NCBI GenBank assembly: GCA_021781625.1
Contig: JAJXWL010000025.1
Span: 1 to 15,161 of the forward strand
Direction: 5' to 3'
From: a bacterium
GTDB taxonomy: Bacteria; Spirochaetota; Spirochaetia; JABEVK01
Length of the DNA: 15,161 nucleotides
Part shown: positions 7,096-13,105 of the stretch, one piece after another
Position numbering within the stretch: position 1 is the stretch's first letter
Layout of the letters: each line of letters opens with the position of its first letter
Translations under genes and position numbers: made by a program
Notes under the pieces: model-generated
Databases searched by the model: none
What the model saw: the letters and a program-made list of their open reading frames with translations, nothing else
What the model was told of the DNA's origin: nothing

Positions 7096-8097
7096 TCAGG
7101 GAATAGCCACAGCGGACAAGAGGATTTTTACAACATCATCAACCTTCATATCCTCCGCTTCTGCTTCGTAGGACAAAACTAAACGATGGCGCAGAACTGC
7201 GGGGGCTACCGCTTTGACATCTTCGGGTAAAACAAACCCTCTACCTTCAAACAGGGCCTTGACCCGAGCCAAGCGGTACAAGGCAATCGAGGCGCGCGGA
7301 CTAGCTCCATATTCAATAAATCGGGCAAACGAAAAATTTCTGCGATCTTTTTCACGGGTCGCATGAACAATCGCCACGATGTACGTTTCAATCTTTTCAT
7401 CGAGTCTTACCGCCGACAGGGCCCGGCGAATGGTCATCAACCCTGAAGTATCAAGCACCCGCTGAAGAGGCGGGAGGTCATCACGATCTGCCGCAACTAC
7501 TTTAAGAATATGCAACTCTTCTTCGGGGGTTGGGTAATCGACCACCAACTTGACCATAAACCGGTCCAGCTGTGACTCAGGCAGCGAATAGGTTCCTTCT
7601 TGATCAATCGGGTTCTGCGTCGCTAAAACAAAAAATGGGTCAGGAAGCGCAAAGGTATTTTCGCCAATGGTCACCTGATTTTCTGCCATGGCCTCTAACA
7701 GAGCGGACTGAACCTTGGCGGGAGCCCGGTTAATTTCGTCGGCCAGAATAAAGTTTGAAAACACAGGGCCTTTGCGGGGAAGAAACTCGCCCGTCTGCTG
7801 ACGGTAAACCATGGTTCCAATGAGGTCGGCAGGCAAAAGGTCGGGAGTAAACTGAATGCGGCGAAAATCAAGGCCCATGACCTCTGCCAAAGTTTTTATC
7901 GCCAGGGTCTTTGCCAAACCGGGTACACCTTCTAAAAGAACGTGCCCCCCCGCGACGACCCCCATCACCAAACCTTCAATTAAGGCCGTCTGACCAACGA
8001 TCCGTTTGCCTAACTCTCGTTTTGTGACTTGAAAGAGGTTGACGGCTTCGTTGATCCGGGTTTCGCGGTTGACATCAGACGCTCGGGTAGAATCCAT
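7096..8097 (-). CDS. moxR: MoxR-family AAA+ ATPase
   Basis: This 333-residue protein has all AAA+ elements in MoxR form: Walker A GVPGLAKT (57-64), Walker B ILADEINRA (117-125), sensor 1 ATQNP (159-163), LDRF with arginine-finger R179, and sensor 2 GASPRA (264-269). MoxR ATPases act as chaperones that assemble or activate partner proteins, commonly the vWA proteins encoded beside them. Here DUF58, batA and batB follow on the same strand, the classic Bat arrangement. The ATG is preceded by AAGGA six bases upstream. The gene follows argJ after a 33-base gap with no terminator, so it is probably part of a longer transcript. The function of this individual MoxR in the cell is inferred from context. 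Confidence 0.95.
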   Translation of the reverse strand: MDSTRASDVNRETRINEAVNLFQVTKRELGKRIVGQTALIEGLVMGVVAGGHVLLEGVPGLAKTLAIKTLAEVMGLDFRRIQFTPDLLPADLIGTMVYRQQTGEFLPRKGPVFSNFILADEINRAPAKVQSALLEAMAENQVTIGENTFALPDPFFVLATQNPIDQEGTYSLPESQLDRFMVKLVVDYPTPEEELHILKVVAADRDDLPPLQRVLDTSGLMTIRRALSAVRLDEKIETYIVAIVHATREKDRRNFSFARFIEYGASPRASIALYRLARVKALFEGRGFVLPEDVKAVAPAVLRHRLVLSYEAEAEDMKVDDVVKILLSAVAIP

Positions 8098-8130
8098 ATC
8101 TTTTCCTTTTTTTAACAGCGATAAGCAGCA

Positions 8131-9408
8131 TTAACTACGGTAATCAGCGTTTTCACGCACATATTCATAACTGAGGTCACTTCCCCAGACAGTGGAAGAA
8201 CCCCGGCCTTTGCCCAGAGTTACTTCAAACACCACATTGTTTTCATGGCGGGGATAACCTTCTTTGCGTTCTGGCTGTGAAGCCGCCTGAAAGGCAGCCG
8301 AAAGATGCTTTTCTTTTTCAGGGTTCAATAGAAAAACACCCTGATCAAAAACCGTTTGACCGGCAATGACCAGCACCATTTGTGCACGTTCCAGGGTCTT
8401 TCCGGCGTTGCCCACGGCGTCACCCACGGCAGACAGGACTCGACCCACATTGGGGTCATTGCCAAAAACGGCTGTTTTCACCAACGGAGAATTGGCAACA
8501 GCCTTAGCAACCATCAACGCTTCAGAATCCGTTTCGGTACCGTTGACGCGAATTTCTAGCACATGCGATGTCCCCTCGCCGTTGCGAACGATGTCCTGGG
8601 CTAGTTCACGTAGAACCTCTTCGAGAGCCCGTTCAAACGCCTGCTGGTCCGGACACGGTACACGCTGGCTCGAAAAGGCCAACACCATATCACTGGTAGA
8701 CTGGTCGCCATCCACACTAATATGGTTGAGTGTCTTATCGACGGTACGCGCCAAAATATCCCTTAGCGACGCTCGCGAGACTTCAAGGTCGGTCATGATA
8801 TAGACCAGCATGGTTGCCAAGTTAGGCTCAATCATGCCAGCCCCTTTGGCGACGGCTACCACGCGACCGCCAAACAAGCTTCGGGACCGTACCTTGGGGT
8901 AGGCATCGGTGGTCATTATGCCTTCAGCCAAACCTAACGCCGATTTTGACTGCAGCTCCTCGGCTAAAGAAGGCAGAACCGCCGTCATTTCGGCAACCGG
9001 CAACGACCAACCAATAATGCCCGTGCTGGCGACGAAAAACTCATGAGAGGGCGACGCAAACACCGCCGCCACCGAAGACTGAAGGGCACGGGCGTCCGCT
9101 AAGGCAGTAGGGCCTCCAACATTGGCAATTTTATTGTTGATCAAAACGCCTCGGGACAGAGGGCGCGATAACAGCTCCCTCCCCAAGATCACGGGTGCGC
9201 CCGGAAAGGCATTGCGGGTGAATAATCCCGCAAAAGCGGCCGTCGGCTCGTCTAGGACCAAAAGGTTGAGCTTCATCGGCAATGGTTGAGGCACGGGCCT
9301 CTCTTTGGGTTCGAAGGTTAACGCTACAGTGGCGGTGGAAAACCCGTCTGGCAAAGCGGCACGCCGTTCCAAATCGGCACGGTAGTCCTGGGCGCTTGAA
9401 TATTCCAT
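8131..9408 (-). CDS. argJ: Glutamate N-acetyltransferase/ornithine acetyltransferase
   Basis: ArgJ transfers acetyl from N-acetylornithine to glutamate, recycling the acetyl group in arginine synthesis; some members also use acetyl-CoA. At 425 residues this is slightly longer than most. Visible motifs are STGIIG (128-133, oxyanion Thr129-Gly130), KGAGMIEPNLATML (188-201) with the self-cleavage site Ala198-Thr199, DGDQSTSD, GNDPNVGRV and the C-terminal ending with Y-E-Y-V-R-E-N-A-D-Y-R. Thr199 would be the nucleophile after cleavage into two chains. The N-terminal 20 or so residues before LPDGF are an extension. The ATG has no good ribosome binding site: AAGGA lies 19 bases away in a small hairpin (9419-9433). 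No other arg gene is in the window, so whether it is monofunctional or bifunctional cannot be told. Confidence 0.93.
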   Translation of the reverse strand: MEYSSAQDYRADLERRAALPDGFSTATVALTFEPKERPVPQPLPMKLNLLVLDEPTAAFAGLFTRNAFPGAPVILGRELLSRPLSRGVLINNKIANVGGPTALADARALQSSVAAVFASPSHEFFVASTGIIGWSLPVAEMTAVLPSLAEELQSKSALGLAEGIMTTDAYPKVRSRSLFGGRVVAVAKGAGMIEPNLATMLVYIMTDLEVSRASLRDILARTVDKTLNHISVDGDQSTSDMVLAFSSQRVPCPDQQAFERALEEVLRELAQDIVRNGEGTSHVLEIRVNGTETDSEALMVAKAVANSPLVKTAVFGNDPNVGRVLSAVGDAVGNAGKTLERAQMVLVIAGQTVFDQGVFLLNPEKEKHLSAAFQAASQPERKEGYPRHENNVVFEVTLGKGRGSSTVWGSDLSYEYVRENADYRS

Positions 9409-9455
9409 GGTTACGTTCTAAGGGAAATCCTTAAAAAGGTAAAGAAGCTTCGGCC

Positions 9456-10469
9456 TTAACGCGCCAAAGCCAGCCTCAAATACACCGGCAAATGATCTGA
9501 AATTCCTTTACGATCACGGACCGACCAGGCGTGGGGGACCCCCTGTGCGGTAAGCTGAGCCTGTGTCGTAAAGGGGCCAGCCTCGGCCTGAGCATACCCA
9601 ACCGACCTTAGACTAGAGGAGGCAATCAACACATGATCGAAATGTGACCACTGGCCTCGCCAAAAGTAGGTTCCCGGTTGGCTAGCTTGCCAAACCTCAC
9701 GCCACCCCCACCCCGCTTTCTGTGCCGAGGCTTCGTCAGTCCAAACGCTCAGCCACGGCTGAGTGCGGTCGGCACCGGGGTTTTGAGCACTCCTCCAGCT
9801 CAAAGCCGGGTACTCATCCTTGCCAGTGTTAAAATCGCCGACGGCCAAAATTAACGGCCCAGGAACTTGTTGTTGCCAGAATAAAAGTCTTTGATTGAGA
9901 AGTTGGGCACAAGCCTGCCGATCGGGCTCAGTTTCTTCGGGGTCAGGAAGCCGACTTTTCCAGTGATTGACCAAGATGACCACAGACCCAGAAGGTGTTG
10001 TTACTTGAGCTTCGAGCAGGGGCCTTCCCGGCTGCCCCTTCCACGAGGGCGAGAACGCCCCAACGTTTGTCAAAGGGTATCGCGAGAGCAAAACCGAGCG
10101 GATCCCTTCGCCCGGGGTAATAGCAGACCAGCGGTAGCCTAAACCGGCAAAAAATCGGTCGCGTAAAACTTGAACAACGTGTTCGTTTTCAACTTCTTGA
10201 AAAGCAACAAGGTCAGCTCCGGGGCTGGGTAAGGCGCGCAACACATCGGCTATTTTTTGACAGCGCGATAAAAAATCGCCTTGACCCCAGTTTTGACCAG
10301 GAACAAACTCAGGGTATTCCCCGCCATCGGCGACATCGTCAAAAAGATTTTGGACATTCCAGGTCAAAAGCGTCAGCGAATTTTGCGGTCGTGGTCCCAA
10401 AATGGGAACACAAGACACCAAAGCCGCCAAAACAAACACGAAAAACCCTACCAATCGAAACCTTAACAC
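9456..10469 (-). CDS. Secreted endonuclease/exonuclease/phosphatase-family lipoprotein
   Basis: From a GTG at 10469 this gives 337 residues. A lipoprotein signal peptide (RFR n-region, hydrophobic core, lipobox LVSC with Cys20) is followed by an EEP-fold domain. Catalytic motifs in order are LTWNVQNLFD, VAFQEVEN, LVNHWKSR, AVGDFNTGKDEYP, FDHVL and ISDHLPVYL, which supply the expected metal ligand Glu, catalytic Asp/Asn and terminal Asp-His pair. The family covers nucleases and phosphoesterases; sequence alone does not fix the substrate. The GTG is chosen because GGGAGG lies six bases upstream. An alternative GTG at 10508, overlapping the purC stop as GTGA, has no ribosome binding site and adds a basic 13-residue extension. 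The binding site is partly inside a hairpin. An anchored, exported nuclease could serve nucleotide scavenging, which is inference. Confidence 0.85.
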   Translation of the reverse strand: MLRFRLVGFFVFVLAALVSCVPILGPRPQNSLTLLTWNVQNLFDDVADGGEYPEFVPGQNWGQGDFLSRCQKIADVLRALPSPGADLVAFQEVENEHVVQVLRDRFFAGLGYRWSAITPGEGIRSVLLSRYPLTNVGAFSPSWKGQPGRPLLEAQVTTPSGSVVILVNHWKSRLPDPEETEPDRQACAQLLNQRLLFWQQQVPGPLILAVGDFNTGKDEYPALSWRSAQNPGADRTQPWLSVWTDEASAQKAGWGWREVWQASQPGTYFWRGQWSHFDHVLIASSSLRSVGYAQAEAGPFTTQAQLTAQGVPHAWSVRDRKGISDHLPVYLRLALAR

Positions 10470-10475
10470 GCAACA

Positions 10476-10481
10476 CCTCCC
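10476..10481 (-). promoter_or_regulatory. Ribosome binding site deciding the EEP lipoprotein start
   Basis: GGGAGG on the minus strand sits six bases before the GTG at 10469. Its first four bases form the closing end of the hairpin at 10478-10499, so ribosome access may depend on melting that stem. Confidence 0.75.
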
Positions 10482-10499
10482 GACGGTTCCCCGTCGGGA
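10478..10499 (-). promoter_or_regulatory. Intercistronic hairpin with GGAA tetraloop between purC and the EEP gene
   Basis: On the minus strand, arms TCCCGACGG (10499-10491) and CCGTCGGGA (10486-10478) are perfectly complementary over nine pairs, six or seven of them G-C, and close a four-base loop GGAA of GNRA type. It begins six bases after the purC stop and ends inside the next gene's ribosome binding site. There is no run of T after it, so it does not look like an intrinsic terminator. It could control translation or protect the upstream message end. Confidence 0.75.
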
Positions 10500-10504
10500 A
10501 CGCG

Positions 10505-11452
10505 TCACAAGGAGGACAGTAAAAGTTGTGTTTCGGCTTCAGCTGTTCTTTGACTAGGTTGCCATTCACGGCCCGTTATGAGGTGGAACGCCTCACGGTA
10601 TCGCGAAAGTGTCCCCTCCCAGACAGCCTCGGGAATGGCAGGTGCCGGGCCGTACCCCTGATACCCCTGCGAAAGGAGCCAGGCTCGAAAATATTCTTTG
10701 TCTAACTTTTTGGGTTCGCGGCCTTCTCGGAACGCCGCGTCGTAATCTTCCAAGTACCAAAAGCGACTGCAATCAGGGGTATGAACTTCATCGACAAGAA
10801 TCAGCTGACCGTCCACAAGACCAAATTCGTACTTGGTATCGACAAGGATAAGTCCCCGTTCCGCCAAACGACGCCGGCCCCGCTCGTACAGTTTGAGGGC
10901 AACTTCAACAACTTTCTTCCACAAGCCTTGTTCAACCAGACCCTGCCGAACGATCTGCTCATGCGAAATGGGTTCGTCATGGGCACCAGCCTCGGCTTTG
11001 GTCGAGGGAGTGACCCGTGGTTCGGGTAGTTTTTGATGGGCTTTCCACCCTGAGGCTTGCCCCAGATCTTCTAAACCTGGTGTTACCACCCCAGAACGCC
11101 AGTCGCGCCAAGCCGAGCCGGTAAGGTAGCCACGGACAATGACTTCGACCGGCAAGACCTTTGCCTGTCGGACTTGAACCGAACGCGGTGAAAGCTCTTT
11201 TAGAATATGATTTTGAACAATGTCAGACGTTTCGTGGAACCAATGCAACGACATTTGGTTAAGAATTTCTCCCTTGCCGGGAAGAACACCTAAGACCTGG
11301 TCAAAAGCTGAAATTCGATCCGTGGTCACCAAAATCATAGCCGAGGGTGAAGTTAAAACATCACGAACCTTACCCCGATACAGCCGCGTTCCTGCGGGCA
11401 GTCGGCTTTGCTCGATTCCCGAAAACGCCAGTGAAGAATCGAGTCCTGACAT
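10505..11452 (-). CDS. purC: SAICAR synthetase (phosphoribosylaminoimidazole-succinocarboxamide synthase)
   Basis: PurC joins aspartate to CAIR using ATP, a late step of purine synthesis. At 315 residues this is the longer form of the enzyme rather than the roughly 240-residue type of many bacteria. Motifs seen are YRGKVRDV (25-32), TDRISAFD (44-51), RGYLTGSAW (107-115), PSTKAEAGAHDEPIS (149-163), LILVDTKYEFG and LVDEVHTPDCSRFW, covering the nucleotide and substrate sites. The ATG overlaps the clpP stop as TGATG with only a weak GGG upstream, pointing to translational coupling. No other pur genes are present in the window, so purC is isolated from its pathway here. The next gene begins after a 35-base gap holding a hairpin. 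Confidence 0.96.
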   Translation of the reverse strand: MSGLDSSLAFSGIEQSRLPAGTRLYRGKVRDVLTSPSAMILVTTDRISAFDQVLGVLPGKGEILNQMSLHWFHETSDIVQNHILKELSPRSVQVRQAKVLPVEVIVRGYLTGSAWRDWRSGVVTPGLEDLGQASGWKAHQKLPEPRVTPSTKAEAGAHDEPISHEQIVRQGLVEQGLWKKVVEVALKLYERGRRRLAERGLILVDTKYEFGLVDGQLILVDEVHTPDCSRFWYLEDYDAAFREGREPKKLDKEYFRAWLLSQGYQGYGPAPAIPEAVWEGTLSRYREAFHLITGREWQPSQRTAEAETQLLLSSL

Positions 11453-12051
11453 CAGACGCCCAAATCCCCGCGATTAACAACAACCCGTGACAAAAGACCA
11501 TACTGAACCGCCTCATCGGCGTTCATCCAGTAATCTCGATCAGTGTCTTTTTCTACCCTATTTAGCGGTTGACCGGTTTCATCGGCAATGAGCTTGTTGA
11601 TCCGTACTCGCAGTTTTTCGATTTCTTGGGCATGAATTTCAATTTCAGTGGCGACACCCCGTACCCCTGACAATGGCTGATGGATCAGATAATGGGAGTT
11701 GGGAAGGCCAAGGCGCCGCTCGCGAGGAGCTGCTAACAGCACTAAGGCTCCGGCTGATGCTACGAGGCCCATTCCGATAATCCACACCGGAGCTTTGACA
11801 AAACGGATCATATCAAAGATCGCATAACCAGCGTCCGCATCACCACCGGGAGAGTCAATCATCAGTTTTATAGGTTCTTCGGACTCGGCCTCAAGAACCA
11901 ACAACTGCCTAATAACACGTTCTGCCAAACTCTTGTCAATTTCACCGGACAAGAGGATGGTGCGAGTCTTCATAAACTTTTCCGACAACTCGGGGGCGGG
12001 CGCTTTGGCCTCTTTTTTTTCTTCTTGTTCTTCGTCGTACCTGAAGGGCAT
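11452..12051 (-). CDS. ClpP-family serine protease with atypical N-terminus
   Basis: This 199-residue protein aligns with ClpP through the catalytic core. Ser99 lies in LVASAG, His124 in LIHQP and Asp173 in DTDRD, with spacings equal to those of E. coli ClpP (25 and 49 residues). The substrate-groove segment DSPGGDADAG is present. The first 25 or so residues are unlike the conserved ClpP opening: instead of the propeptide and pore-loop sequence there is a charged MPFRYDEEQEEKKEAK stretch with Ala-Pro repeats. ClpP assembles into a barrel and degrades proteins fed by Clp ATPases; no clpX or clpA is adjacent. It may be a second, divergent ClpP of the kind some spirochaetes carry. AAGGA is six bases before the ATG. 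It heads the leftward block, and divergent era lies 157 bases away. Confidence 0.9.
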   Translation of the reverse strand: MPFRYDEEQEEKKEAKAPAPELSEKFMKTRTILLSGEIDKSLAERVIRQLLVLEAESEEPIKLMIDSPGGDADAGYAIFDMIRFVKAPVWIIGMGLVASAGALVLLAAPRERRLGLPNSHYLIHQPLSGVRGVATEIEIHAQEIEKLRVRINKLIADETGQPLNRVEKDTDRDYWMNADEAVQYGLLSRVVVNRGDLGV

Positions 12052-12208
12052 GCTCTATCCTTTTCAAGGAAAATTCGCGTTCGGTAAGCGCGCTTGCGTT
12101 GAGAGTAATGCTTTTTTTCTCCAAGGTAAAGGGTAGATTTGACTGGCTATTCTTTTCAGTGGCGCCGAAATACTTGTCAAAGACCCCAAAATACAGGATA
12201 ACCCTGGA
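12052..12208. other. Divergent clpP-era intergenic region
   Basis: These 157 bases hold the clpP ribosome binding site (AAGGA on the minus strand, near 12058-12062), a perfect 10-bp palindrome AAGCGCGCTT (12086-12095), and a TTGTCAA element (12174-12180). The last reads as a -35-like TTGTCA rightward and TTGACA leftward. I cannot pair the leftward TTGACA with a convincing -10 at normal spacing, so the clpP promoter is not located. No CIRCE or other heat-shock element was recognised. Confidence 0.6.
12174..12202 (+). promoter_or_regulatory. Candidate era promoter
   Basis: TTGTCA (12174-12179) and GATAAC (12197-12202) are 17 bases apart, matching five and four of six consensus positions. The predicted start would fall at about 12209, the A of the era ATG. 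This is a weak match; AGGA at 12195-12198 could instead act as a ribosome binding site if transcription starts further upstream. Confidence 0.3.
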
Positions 12209-13105
12209 ATGAAATCGGGTTTTATTGCCATCGTCGGCCGCCCTTCCAGCGGCAAGTCCACCCTTGTCAATGCCTTGTGCGGGGCCAAAGTCAGCATTGT
12301 TTCGCCGGTTCCTCAAACGACACGCAACCAGGTTCGAGGAATAGTCAACGCCCCAGAAGGGCAAATCGTGATCTTGGACACTCCAGGCTTTCACCTATCA
12401 GAAAAGAAATTCAACCTCGAGATGATGGGCAACGTCGCTCAGGCTCTTGAAGGTGCTGACGCGGTCCTTTACGTCGCTGACTTAAGCCGACCTGCGGGCC
12501 CCGAGGAGTTGGCGTTGCAAGAACGGCTTCGTCGAGTAGCTCTACCAATTCTTGCCGCCCTCAACAAGGCCGATTTAGCCCCGCAAGAGCTCAACAGCTT
12601 TGAGACCCAAATACGTGAAGCCCTCCCCCAAGTTCAAAAAACCTTGACGATTAGTGCTCTTACGGGCGCCGGTATTGAAAGCTTGAAAGCTGCTTTGTTC
12701 GCCGTTTTACCCGATGGTGAGTCTTTTTACCCAGCGGATTACTATACTGACCAGGACCCCACCTTTCGGGCCTCTGAAATCATCCGTGAAGCTGCCATCC
12801 AACGACTTGGCGAAGAAGTGCCCCACGCTTTGTATGTAGAAATTGCCGACATGGAGCTTAAAGAAAATGGCGATCGCCTGTGGATTCGGGCTTTTTTGAC
12901 GGTGGAACGCGATAGCCAAATCGGCATCGTGGTCGGTCATGGTGGCGCCAAGATCAAAGAAATTCGGGTTGCGTCACAAAAGCAATTGGGGAAAATCTTT
13001 ACGCAACGGATTGAGCTCGATCTTCGCGTCAAAGTTAACGCCAAATGGCGTACCAAGGACACCCTTATTCGCGGGCTTCTAAAAGGACAAGAGTCCAACC
13101 TTTAA
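12209..13105 (+). CDS. era: GTPase Era
   Basis: Era is an essential GTPase that binds the 3' end of 16S rRNA and aids 30S assembly. The 298 residues show G1 GRPSSGKST (10-18), switch region PQTTRN, G3 DTPG, G4 NKAD and G5 SAL, followed by a C-terminal KH domain (about 200-290) with GHGGAKIKEI. The G1 loop has Ser-Ser where most bacteria have Asn-Val, a change I associate with spirochaetal Era, which supports the taxonomic call. The start is the first ATG giving the standard MKSGF opening; AGGA lies ten bases upstream, a rather long spacing. The stop codon overlaps that of convergent rel by four bases. It is separated from the rnc and recO genes it often neighbours elsewhere. Confidence 0.97.
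   Translation: MKSGFIAIVGRPSSGKSTLVNALCGAKVSIVSPVPQTTRNQVRGIVNAPEGQIVILDTPGFHLSEKKFNLEMMGNVAQALEGADAVLYVADLSRPAGPEELALQERLRRVALPILAALNKADLAPQELNSFETQIREALPQVQKTLTISALTGAGIESLKAALFAVLPDGESFYPADYYTDQDPTFRASEIIREAAIQRLGEEVPHALYVEIADMELKENGDRLWIRAFLTVERDSQIGIVVGHGGAKIKEIRVASQKQLGKIFTQRIELDLRVKVNAKWRTKDTLIRGLLKGQESNL

Larger units (their letters stand above)
416..12051 (-). other. Co-directional gene block, probable long transcript
   Basis: Twelve genes run leftward with gaps of 47 bases or less and six junctions that overlap: TGATG at clpP/purC, GTGA at DUF58/unknown gene, batA/batB and batB/batC, 14 bases at unknown gene/batA, and 52 bases at batC/batD. No T-tailed hairpin is seen between members. 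Co-transcription is inferred from this spacing; internal promoters cannot be excluded, especially before argJ and moxR. Confidence 0.6.

Noticed and set aside
3334..8097. MoxR plus vWA genes as a possible new defence or conflict system.
   Set aside because: The set (MoxR, DUF58, BatA, BatB, TPR, BatD) is the known Bat aerotolerance cluster; there is no effector nuclease, toxin, integrase or mobile context.
8366..8803. 145-codon open frame on the plus strand inside argJ.
   Set aside because: Antisense to a well-conserved enzyme, low-complexity Ser/Thr/Arg-rich translation with no domain, and no ribosome binding site evidence; a shadow of argJ.
10469..10508. EEP protein starting at GTG 10508 with a GTGA overlap to purC.
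   Set aside because: No Shine-Dalgarno precedes it (the minus strand there reads CCTCC), while the downstream GTG has GGGAGG at ideal spacing and a standard signal peptide; kept only as an alternative.
12139..12167. TTGACT at 12139-12144 as the -35 box for era.
   Set aside because: The sequence at the matching -10 distance is GC-rich (around 12161-12167) with no resemblance to TATAAT.
12147..12180. Leftward TTGACA (12180-12175) as the clpP -35 box.
   Set aside because: The nearest -10-like bases are 20-22 away and match poorly, so no complete promoter can be claimed.
11942..12394. 150-codon leftward frame crossing the clpP start and the era start.
   Set aside because: It overlaps two real genes and the intergenic region, and has no recognisable domain or coding character.
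13081..13103. Terminator for rel: GGAC/GTCC stem followed by TTTT on the minus strand.
   Set aside because: The stem has only four pairs and the T run is short; not enough to call a terminator.
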